Under the pieces are notes generated by a model. The model was given only the letters and a program-made list of their open reading frames with translations. It did not search any database and had not been told where the DNA came from. A stretch of DNA of 64,000 nucleotides from Dendrocalamus latiflorus (Eukaryota; Streptophyta; Magnoliopsida; Poales; Poaceae), in NCBI GenBank assembly GCA_017311315.1, contig CM029644.1, positions 31,453,606 to 31,517,605 of the forward strand. The letters run 5' to 3'. The position numbers and the translations under genes were made by a program. Within the stretch, counting starts at the first letter, position 1. Every line of letters begins with the position of its first letter. Of this stretch, positions 26,148 to 35,089 are shown in pieces.

Positions 26148-26659
26148 CTAGTATAGTGCCCGTGCTAACGCCACGGCGGTATTTTAGGGATGCACACAAA
26201 ATCAACCAAACGAATTTTTGAATGGCCATACATGTTTTGTTCCCTGCTGTCAAAGCCAATTTTTGAATGGCCATACATGTTTTGTTTGGATAATTGGGTT
26301 ACTGCTGGCAATAAAGTCCATCCATGAATGAAAGTCAGACATATACATCAGATTATTTTGGTCAGTCACTACAAATAATTGAAGACATCCAAATGGCAAA
26401 AGTTCAGTTACAAGTCAATGAACGCTGAAATATAGATGACCATTTGCCTTAGTTGTCTAGTTGCCTCAAACCTAAAGAATATATCATTGACAATCAGATA
26501 TCAGTAAGATTGATATTATAATAAGAAAAAAAAGTCAACATATTAATCCTGGGAAATATAATTGCAATTTCCTTTGAAAGTGAGATATTTTAAACGCGAC
26601 AGAGCAAAAGATTGGATTTCATTGGGAAAAAATTTGGAAATGCCAAATGTAGCACTGTT

Positions 26660-26950
26660 CATTGAATTCATAGAATCATACCCATCCATCTCTGGCATCT
26701 GAACATCCATAAAACATGCATCGAAGCAATGTGGAGTCTTTATCAGAGAGCAGCAGCTTGAAATATTCCCAACTATTTCGTTCGTCTGCAGCTTGAAACC
26801 CACTCAAAGTATTGAAGGCACCATTAGATGCAGACTCAACTTTACCATCTTTCCCATTCAAGGTTCCATTTAGGGCTTGATTAGCTTCCACATTTGAGTT
26901 CTCAGCCAAACAGACCCGCACAAATACATGACCGCGTTCTGTGAACTGGG
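26660..26950 (-). pseudogene. Captured cytokinin-receptor-type histidine kinase fragment
   Basis: The upstream part reads FTERGHVFVRVCLAENSNVE and later NTLSGF...DERNSWEYFKLLLSDKD. This fits the plant hybrid histidine kinase region between the kinase N-box and ATP-binding segments. It is then joined, in another frame, to CFDACFMDVQMPEMDGYD, the receiver-domain segment with the phospho-acceptor Asp. In an intact receptor these lie several hundred residues apart, so the fragment is an internal-deletion fusion. No phosphotransfer function is possible. Confidence 0.78.
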
Positions 26951-27894
26951 ACAATTAATAGTGAACTCAGTACATCTTTTTAATATGTTTGGTAACAGAA
27001 TGATATACAAAAAACAGCGTTCCAACATTATTTAAATGGCATCATACGCTCGCACAACATCAATGGTGTCGAAGATCAGGGGGCATAAGAGGTGGAGAGT
27101 GGAGACACGGAGAACTTGGTGCTTCCAGAATCGCAGCAGAGCCTCATTCTAGCATTACAGATGCAACAATAAGCCACCGCTTTTGGTGCTTGCTGCTCTC
27201 TGGACCAACACACAGTAGCACCGTTGCATAGCAAAGGGCAGTGATCTATGGGCTTATTTCCCATATCGAGCTGGCAGGCCTGCCATTAAGTCCTCAAAGG
27301 GCAAACCTAGCGAGATTGTATACTCCTTGTCAACAATTCTCGTCGAACAGTACCAAACCTGATAAAATTTCCATCATCCAGTAACTATCCTACAAATCCA
27401 TACAGGCCAGTTAAATCAATCTTGAGCTGATACAATAGCACCAAGCAGCTCAAATAGATCTAGGTTGAGACAGTGAAATGCTATAGCGTGTGTGTGGAGA
27501 AATTAAGGTATGATACTATGGAGATCTCACAACAAACTCATCCACACGTTAATAATTTTTGTTAACAAGAAAGACGTGGTAATGCATGATGGCTACACCA
27601 TAGGGCATAGGTTATCTGGCTGCACGTAGCGATTTAGAAGTACTCTCAACAGAGATGATTCTATTCTCTAATTTACAGAAGCTCAATATCCACCTTGACA
27701 TTCGAGCATTTAAATTAAGTCCATATGTGACAGCGAGCCCAGCCATACCTATCAATTGCAAAGCCCATTTAGATGCAGAAGCAATTTAACTAACAAAAAG
27801 ATGCGAGTATTCCACTGCACCTAACAAGTAAACAATTAGGTGAAGCAAGATACAAAATGCACCATAACAGCATGTGACACAAGATAAGACATAC

Positions 27895-28187
27895 TTGGTT
27901 CAATTGTGCCAGGAGGGAAGCTCACGAGTATTGCCATGCAGAAAGCAAACACAAACGTTGAGCAATTCCATTCGCAGGCAGAGCCATTCAATAGCTGCAA
28001 GGCTAGAAAATAAAGGCCGAGCAAAACAATCGAGAAGGTAAAGATTTCTTTTCATGAATCGTTTCTCTTGACCAAACCCTCTGATGGTAGCAGCACCAGC
28101 AATTGATTCACTAAACAAATGGATCACTGGAGACTTCTGAACACTCAAGATCCTAGTCAGTTCCCTTGATGAAGCAATATAATATCT
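27895..28187 (-). pseudogene. Captured ABCC (MRP-type) transporter exon with frameshift
   Basis: The exon begins RYYIASSRELTRILSVQKSP and continues through the ESIAGAATIRGFGQ motif typical of transmembrane domain 2 of plant ABCC proteins. Near 27960 one base appears missing: the frame changes from ...LRMELL to ...CSTFVFAFCMAILVSFPPGT. A plausible donor (ccaa|gtatgt) follows at 27895. It continues the exon at 29384-29548. Confidence 0.85.
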
Positions 28188-29383
28188 CTGCAAAGTTGAT
28201 GGTAATTATTAGTTAAACCTCACTCTGATTTACCATAAAACAGATATTTCCTGATACTTGTGATGGTATTTATAAAACTTTAAAGATAGAAAGCTAAAAG
28301 CCTCATTTCATAAATATAAGCAGGCAAACCAATTTCCAAGATCTCAACAATGAATTACGGACATACTAAACAGCTTCTGAACACATACTGTGTTATTATT
28401 CAGTGATCAATAACCTAGTACAGGATCATTTTTTAAGAAAGTAAACTTAACTATAGTATCCAATATAAGAAAAACACAGCTGATGACACTAAACCTCACA
28501 CTTAATTTAAAATGCAATATCCAGTGTTCGTAGAAAGTAGGTACTGCTGATTTTTTTTAAAATTTTTTAAGACCGCAGGTATTGCTGAACTGCCAGGCAC
28601 GTGTTATAAGAAGATGAAAAAAAATATTTGCATTACAAAGTCCAAAAGACTTATACAACGTATTGCTAACAAGCACAGGTCAACATTGCCGTAATGCCAA
28701 ATACGGTAAGCATCACATTATTTAAAAACGCAGGAAAATAAACGGCAAATTCAGTTATAGAGAAACATCTTCCACTGACACAGGCTGCTACGTTCAGAAC
28801 TAAAGAAATGTTTACAAAAGAGAGTTTGTAGACCACATGTTCAGTTGACACATGGAAACATGGGCCAAAGGCAGCTAATACTACATGATTTATAATTCAA
28901 ACATTTCCTGTGCACTTATCATAATCTCTTTAATGGGATAAAAAAAGACGAAGCTCATAGGAATAGCATGGTAGCAAGGACATCCATTATATCTTGTGTG
29001 ATGAAGACAAATGGGAAAAGGGTTTCATCCCTAACCTATTATGCTGAGGGTATGCTAATGGCCTTACAAATATCTTTAGAAGTCTTTTGGTACTCAAATC
29101 ACCAACATATCTTGAACATAGGCCTTCATGATTTAAGCCCTTAACAATGGACTTACTTCACAAGCTTCAACACTTCCACGCTGAACATATTCAATGATTT
29201 TCCAGATAATTGGCTAGTTAACTGACAGAGGTAGCCAACAATATGTGCCCAAAGTTCTTTTATTGATTTATAGGGCACCTACTATTGCTATTTACTTTAT
29301 TTGCAGTGCGATCTCCATAAAAGAAAATTAAGAATCTGAGGCAAAGGTCAACATTAAAGAAAATCTGGAAGTTTAGCAGTTAC

Positions 29384-29548
29384 CTGCATCCACATGCATG
29401 CAATAGCCATGGGAACTATAAGAATCAGAACTTGCCATGTGACTTTGCTCATGACAGCAACAATTCCAAGGAGTTGAATTGTTGTTGATGAAAATCCACC
29501 AAGTCTGAATGCTATATCAAGGTCCACGACACTTTGATCTACAGAAAC
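29384..29548 (-). pseudogene. Captured ABCC transporter exon (upstream)
   Basis: Bounded by a cag acceptor and gtaact donor. It encodes VSVDQSVVDLDIAFRLGGF, then TIQLLGIVAVMSKVTWQV and ends CMWMQ. This is the cytoplasmic loop and membrane helix just before the RYYIASSREL exon in plant ABCC transporters, so order and phase with 27895-28187 are those of the parent gene. The intervening intron is about 1.2 kb. Confidence 0.85.
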
Positions 29549-29577
29549 CTGATATGAAGTATGATTCAGAAACCTGA

Positions 29578-29626
29578 TAATTTTAACTGGTGGATTATTA
29601 GTTTAGAGGATTATTAGTTTAGATTT
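29578..29626 (-). repeat. Second Helitron-type 5' terminus inside the Helitron
   Basis: The plus strand carries gataattttaactggtgga then ttattagtttaga, repeating the 27 innermost bases of the Helitron's right end at 32688-32715. The ggattattagtttaga part is duplicated in tandem here. In minus orientation it reads TCTAAACTAATAATCC, a valid Helitron start. Confidence 0.8.
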
Positions 29627-29787
29627 AGTCGCCAGACCTAAAACCTTTATAACTCTCTTTCTTTTGAGAAAATCAGTGCTCCTAGCCTCCTACATAAATA
29701 ATAGGATGATCAGAACTTTTAACACTCTTTCTCCAAACAAAAAGATTTGAATAGCATCCATCAGCAACAAAAACATGAGTACACTAA

Positions 29788-29880
29788 AGATAAAAAAGAA
29801 AGTAATTCTAATGCCATGAATAGATAAAAAAGAAAGTAATTCTAACGCCATGAATAGATAAAAAAGAAAGTAATTCTAAC
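29788..29880. repeat. Short tandem repeat, about 2.5-3 copies of 35 bp
   Basis: The unit aaaaaagaaagtaattctaa plus gccatgaatagat repeats near 29788, 29823 and 29858. It lies in Helitron intergenic sequence. Confidence 0.75.
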
Positions 29881-30261
29881 TTGGCAGATTCAAAGTTTTC
29901 ACCAATTTTCTTACCAGCTATCTCTGATATATTTCCATCCAGACCTGCTTATCAGCTACACACACACAAAGTCATTTTCACATCAGTATAGACAAGTGGC
30001 ATCAGCCCTAACACTTTGACTTTTCGGGAGGTTATCTCGTCTGAAAATATTATCTAGACCATGCAAACAAATCATTAAGAATTACCTCCACTTGTTCCCA
30101 GTTAACACTGCATATCTTTCATGAGATCCTTCCAATCAAGCCTTGTCCTCATGTGAGCTATACACGCAAAGTCAATGCTCATTAGACATTATAGGCTGGC
30201 TGGAATGCAGTACTCTCCAAAACAAAAAAGGACTGGATGGGTGGAGTAGGATCAAGTAAAG

Positions 30262-30615
30262 GTTTATACCAATGAAGTCAATACTCCCACGGATCAATTC
30301 CGACTGTTCTTTGGTGAATGATGGAATCCGGGATCCAGCTTTCTTCTTCATGATTTCAGGGTAGTCTCCATACACCAAGGGGTTTAAGATCCTAAACAAA
30401 AGAATATACACATGTTCTCATCATCTCATCGCATTTCTATGACGAAAAAATTAAGAAAGATAAAATCAATAACTTGAATGGAATAAATGGACCACTCACC
30501 AACCAATCATGAAGTCCAACGATCTCTGAGTTGCTGCAATGTCTACAGAGCTGGGCGAGAACGGGTAGTTCCAGTAGCTGTAGACGTTCACGCCGACGAC
30601 GCCCTTCTGTGTAGC
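30262..30615 (-). pseudogene. Captured GH1 beta-glucosidase fragment, two exons
   Basis: Exon A (30615-30500) encodes GVVGVNVYSYWNYPFSPSS then AATQRSLDFMIGW and ends with a gtgagt donor. Exon B (from 30391, acceptor tttgtttag) continues ILNPLVYGDYPEIMKKKAG, then RIPSFT...SELIRGSIDFIGINLY. This matches the central part of plant family-1 beta-glucosidases, just before the second half of the barrel. The catalytic glutamate segments are not in the fragment. Confidence 0.85.
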
Positions 30616-31110
30616 CTGCAATGTTCGTGTCTCTCTTTCAGAGAACTTGCGATGTTCATGTCGGAAATGAAAAGATCAATCTGCTTAATTCATTGCTGCA
30701 ACACAAGCAGCACAAATAATAATCATCCAGCATCCAAAGAAATAATTGTTCATTATAAAAATAGTAATGTTTAAATGAATGAGACAAATCAAAATGAAAC
30801 CACTGAGAGAATGTAGGGTGGGTAAAACTTGAATCCTAGATACAATCTTCCACAGCAAAAATGATCATTTCTTTACTTACCATTGTGCACTCAATGTAAC
30901 TATGCTTTATATTAACTTATCCCCCCCCCCAAGTTGGCCTATTGCCTTGCAACCAGGGGAGTCTTACATTAATAGAAAAAGGAAGGGATGAACACACCAA
31001 CAGTTGTGGCATAACATCAAGCAATATTATCTACTTCATTATTAGAACAGTAGCAAACATTTTCAACAAATGTGCACAGAAATGCTAGCATCCTTGAGTA
31101 ATAAAAATAC

Positions 31111-31263
31111 CTGACATATGCTACATTTGACATCATCTACTCTATTCACTGTTAGCTCTGAATTTGTTGGTTTATACACACTTTGGTTGAGACACTTCGC
31201 AAATTGCTCTTCGGAAAGGGCAGTGCTCACAGAGCCAATTCGCTCCTCTAATGCTAATAGTTC
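31111..31263 (-). pseudogene. Captured RING-type E3 ubiquitin ligase exon
   Basis: A single exon with cag acceptor and gtattt donor reads ELLALEERIGSVSTALSEEQ and ends DDVKCSICQ, the first cysteine pair of a RING-H2 finger. The layout resembles BIG BROTHER/MBR-like ligases. The rest of the zinc-binding domain is missing. Confidence 0.8.
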
Positions 31264-31476
31264 CTGAGGAAAACAAAAGCAAGACAAAACACAGCAGTTT
31301 CTTTATTCTGAGCCAGATGAGCAGATGACTCAATTTTAAATTTAGACAAGCACACTCTTCCGGTAGACATGTTCTATAATTGCTGAATAATGAACAAACA
31401 TATACATGAAAACAAAAAAAACAAGCCATTAGGGTATAACCCCCTTTCTGGGGCCTTATATAAGCACCAACCACAC

Positions 31477-31594
31477 CTTTAGCTTCTTCTAAGTCCCAGA
31501 GCTTGATGGAGCCGTTTGATGAGCCAGCGAGCACGAGAACCTCTGCTATATCAAACTCTACAGCCTCAACCGAGCTTGTGTGGCCTAACAAGCT
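31477..31594 (-). pseudogene. Captured katanin p80-type WD40 exon
   Basis: The exon encodes SLLGHTSSVEAVEFDIAEVL, then GSSNGSIKLWDLEEAK, a single WD40 blade characteristic of the plant katanin p80 subunit that targets microtubule severing. Acceptor (cacag) and donor (gtgtgg) are intact. No other p80 exons are present. Confidence 0.78.
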
Positions 31595-31739
31595 CTGTGC
31601 AAACAACAAGACACCCATTCAAAACACAACATGAGTCAAATTCTAAAATAGCCAAGAGAACTGAGGTAGTATCACTGTCATAAATGTCGTAGGACGACAA
31701 ACAGGAGAGGCGTCTGCTTGCCGATTGCCCACAGGTTGA

Positions 31740-32087
31740 CCGCACGGCACACTCCCCGGGCTCCCCGCCCCCGGGCACCTCCTCCGGCGCCGGCGGCTCC
31801 GCCTCGCGCCGCAGCGCCGGGTACAGGTTCTCAATCACGCGGATCCACCACGCCGACGAATCGGGCGGCGCTGGGACGCGGAAGATCTCCGGCGCGCACT
31901 CCGACTCGCGGCCGAGGCAGAAGGGGCAGGTAGGCTTGGGGGCGCCGGGGCCGGGGTTGGGGCTAGGGTACGTGGGGCTGTGGGACTTGAGGTCCGTGGG
32001 GCGGCGAGAGTGCGCCGGAGAGAAGATGACCCACCGCCCGAACACCGCATCGCGGCGCGCCTCCGAGGTTCTAGAAGCTTCCGCCAT
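31740..32087 (-). pseudogene. Captured ADP-glucose phosphorylase / GalT-like first exon
   Basis: Starts MAEASRTSEARRDAVFGRWV, continues IFSPAHSRRPTDLKSHSPTY, the zinc-site segment CPFCLGRESECAPE, then VIENLYPALRRE, and ends GECAVR before leaving the family sequence. This is the N-terminal part of plant ADP-glucose phosphorylase (galactose-1-phosphate uridylyltransferase superfamily). It keeps its start codon and is nearest the Helitron 5' end, so a Helitron transcript could begin with it. The nucleotidyl-transfer His motif is absent. Confidence 0.83.
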
Positions 32088-32530
32088 CGCCTTCGCGGAT
32101 TGGAGGAGCGGGGCAGGCGACGGAAGAGGAGGAGGGAGGGGAGGAGGCGGCGGCGCGGGGTGGGGAGGAGGAGGCGACGGTGGAGCGGGGCAGGCGGCGG
32201 CGGATGAGGAGGGAGGGGAGGCGGCGGCGGAGAAATCAGAGGGGAGGAGGCGCACGGGTTCGGTGGGGATGCAGGCGGCGGCAGAGAAGGAGGGAGGGGA
32301 GGCGGCGGCGGAGATGGGGGAGGCGGAGGGAGGGGAGGGTGAGGCGCGGGGGAGGATGGGGTAGGCGGAGGGAGGGGAGGCGCGGGGGAGGCGGAGGGAG
32401 ACGCGGAGGGAGCGGAGGAGGCGCGGGGGAGGCGGAGGGAGACGTAGCGGGAGGTGGCGGCGGCAGCGTGGAGGCGTGGAGCGGAGGAGGCGCGGGGGAC
32501 GCGGGAGGGGTACTGCAGATACATTGAAGG
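32088..32530. repeat. G+A-rich minisatellite at the Helitron 5' side
   Basis: Imperfect repeats of ggaggcggagggaggggagg type on the plus strand generate long Gly/Arg/Glu frames on one strand and Pro/Ser/Leu frames on the other. These are compositional. The tract may be the expanded 5' UTR of the captured GalT-like exon. Confidence 0.75.
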
Positions 32531-32715
32531 ATGATCGTCGGATATGGTTGAGTAAAGAGAGAGAATAGAGGAGAGTTAATCCGGTGCGGACGTTTTAAAG
32601 ATGGTGTAATTCTGGGTGCATATTGTGGTGTGGACGTAGTTAAGGTCATGACTGTGGAGCAACTAATTGTTGGGTGGATGTAGGATAATTTTAACTGGTG
32701 GATTATTAGTGTAGA

Positions 32716-32854
32716 TGAGGAGTGCTTTTATAGTTATACCCTTACATCTGGTTATCCCCTCTGGGGGCAGTTATGTCATTACACATGGCATATTCTGGGC
32801 CTTATAATCTCCTACCAGGCCTGCTGGGTTTAGGTGGGGGCCATCCCTACGACA
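32716..32854 (-). repeat. Gypsy 3' LTR, proximal part (split by Helitron)
   Basis: Begins tgaggagtgcttttatagtt and ends ccctacgaca, collinear with 43104-43242. With 26039-26147 it rebuilds one LTR of about 248 bp. A purine tract (gagaggctcc on the minus strand) abuts it at 32855. Confidence 0.93.
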
Positions 32855-33204
32855 GGAGCCTCTCATGGTAAAGGGCTTCACAAGGTCGAAGCCATGTTGC
32901 CGTGTCCTTTGGCCCCCTCCGTCCCCGCGGCCTGTGAACTTTTCCAAACTTCCGGGGCTGCGCTGTAGCCAAAGCAGACGTGTGCGCTGCTGCGACGCTC
33001 GGACTTCCGGCCGTCCACGTGGTGCAGCGTGCTTGGCGCGGTGCGGGCGTTGAGGCGTCGTGACCATTAATATGGCGGCGGACTTCCGGCAGTTGGACTT
33101 CTGCCGATTGGCCTTCCGCCGGTTGGCTCCCCTGCTGATTGGGGTATATATATGGCGCTGGTGCGGCGTTGCTCCTGCATATATTGTGATAGAAGCTGTT
33201 CCCC

Positions 33205-33490
33205 TAAAATGGGCCCCTGCCGTGCATCAACATTCCTGGGTGACGCTGAGCGGCTTGGGGAATGTTGATGCACAGAAGGAGGTCCATTTTTCCTGGGAGC
33301 TTGATCAGCGCCGGTTATCGACAGCCAGCCGCGCTTCCTGCCCCCGCACTGCGCTTCCGTAGGCGACAGCGAGGTCTGCCCTGTTTTTCTTAACAGGCCT
33401 ACCTACAGTCGGTGTTCCTGATGGAGCCCGCCGGCATTACCTTGTATGTTGATGCACTGTAGGTGGCCTGTTAAGGAAAACGAGGCAGAT
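33205..33490. repeat. Two imperfect hairpins near the Gypsy 3' LTR
   Basis: The first has gtgcatcaacattcc (33222-33236) against ggaatgttgatgcac (33259-33273), a perfect 15-bp stem that extends outward with mismatches. The second pairs 33373-33409 (tttttcttaacaggcctacc) with about 33457-33490 (ggtggcctgttaaggaaaa), about 35 bp. They lie between the tandem array and the LTR and could fold in the element's RNA. Confidence 0.8.
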
Positions 33491-33526
33491 TTTGCAGGAC
33501 AAGACCCCCGCCTTTGCTGCGCCCCG

Positions 33527-34432
33527 CCGAAGTGGACGCGCGCGCTCCGTCCCCTACCCTTCGAACGGGTGGCAGTGAAGCTGGCGCCTAGTCGAAGTAG
33601 ACGCGCGCGCTCCGTCCCCTACCCTTCGAACGGGTGGCAGTGAAGCTGGCGCCTAGTCGAAGTAGACGCGCGCGCTCCGTCCCCTACCCATCGAACGGGT
33701 GGCAGCGAAGCTGGCGCCTAGTCGACGTAGACGCGCGCGCTCCGTCCCCCACCCCTCGAACGAGTGGCAGCGAAGCTGGCGCCTAGTCGAAGTAGACGCG
33801 CGCGCTCCGTCCCCTACCCATCGAATGGGTGGCAGCGAAGCTGGTGCCTAGTCGACGTAGACGCGCGCGCTCCGTCCCCTACCCCTCGAACGGGTGGCAG
33901 CGAAGCTGGCGCCTAGTAGACGTAGACGCGCGCGCTCCGTTCCCTACCCATCGAACGGGTGGCAGCGAAGCTGGCGCCTAGTCGATGTAGACACGCGTGC
34001 TCCGTCCCCTACCCATCGAACGGGTGGCAGCGAAGCTGGCGCCTAGTCGAAGTAGACGCGCGCGCTCCGTCGCCTACCCCTCGAACGGGTGGCAGCGAAG
34101 CTGGCGCCTAGTCGACGTAGACGCGCGCGCTCCGTCCCCCACCCCTCGAACGGGTGGCAGCGAAGCTAGCGCCTAGTCGACGTAGACGCGCGCGCTCTGT
34201 CCCCCACCCCTCGAACGGGTGGCAGCGAAGCTGGCGCCTAGTCGAAGTAGACGCGCGCGCTCCGTTCCCTACCCATCGAACGGGTGGCAGCGAAGGTGGC
34301 GCCTAGTCGAAGTAGACGCGCGCGCTCCGTGCCCTACCCCTTGAACGGGTGGCAGCGAAGCTGGCGCCTAGTCGAAGTAGACGCGCGCGCTCCGTTCCCC
34401 ACCCCTCGAACGGGTGGCAGCGAAGCTGGCGC
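33527..34432. repeat. Tandem array of about fourteen 65-bp units
   Basis: The unit contains gaagtagacgcgcgcgctcc, ctacccatcgaacgggtggc and gaagctggcgcctagtcg. Variation is mainly gaag/gacg at the start and single-base changes. Short open frames across it are repeat translations. Confidence 0.93.
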
Positions 34433-35089
34433 CTTCGCCCCTCGAACACCGCCGCGTGGGCGGTGACTTGGGGTCTTGTGATGCGGTCTTGCGCTGTAAA
34501 GGTTCCTGGAATCACGCCGGTCCCTGGTCTGCCAGGGTTAGGTTCCCGTACCGTGCGACCCGACGCGCCCGGGGCACGCGGCGGCCTATGACTGGTGGGC
34601 GGCAGGATGTGGACGGTTGCGTGTTTGCAGCCGCTCGCCTCTTCCCTAGGCAAGGGGGACACGGGGCGGGCAGTGAATGGCACGGCGCCGGAGCTGTTGT
34701 GATCCCCTGGCCCACTGGTGCGCCTATAACAGCGGCTAGGTAACGCCGTGTTGTGACGGTCCTTGGCGCCTGTGGTCGTGACCTTCCAGCGTTGGGTGGG
34801 GCGTTGCGCTGGACGGGCGCTTGTACGACTACGGTCGCGCCTCGTACACGGACCTTCGCGACCCTTCGCTTTCAATTACGGGGAATCGTGCGGGGCGGGC
34901 CTTTACACCGCTGCGGTTGCATCTGGCACGCGGATTGTTGCGACGCTTCGGTAGCGGCGGTATGGGCGAGGTGGCTTGATATAGCCCCCCCGTAACAGCG
35001 TCCCCGCACCTTTACGCCCTCTTTCCTGTCTGCTCCGCCTTCTACACCTTCGCGCTATCTTCACCGCTTCAGTCTCTTCGTGGGAAGCG
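34433..35089. other. Gypsy internal region upstream of the antisense gene
   Basis: GC-rich, no supported protein. It should include the promoter and 5' UTR of the antisense gene that starts at 35090. A 190-codon minus frame here has no domain. Confidence 0.4.

Larger units (their letters stand above)
26148..32715 (-). mobile_element. Gene-capturing Helitron
   Basis: In minus orientation the element starts TCTACACTAATAATCC at 32715 and ends CTAG at 26151-26148. It is inserted between A (26147) and T (32716) with no target duplication, as Helitrons are. Just inside the 3' end is a short GC hairpin (gcccgtg...cacggc near 26158-26177) about 8 bp from CTAG. The empty site is confirmed by the intact LTR at 42991-43242, where the two flanks are contiguous. 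The 6,568-bp element has no Rep/helicase and so is non-autonomous. It carries exon-intron fragments of at least six host genes, all on the minus strand. Confidence 0.93.

Noticed and set aside
32088..32530. Long Pro/Ser/Leu or Gly/Arg open frames
   Set aside because: They arise from the G+A-rich minisatellite, are open on both strands and have no domain. Only the GalT-like stretch from 32087 leftward is real.
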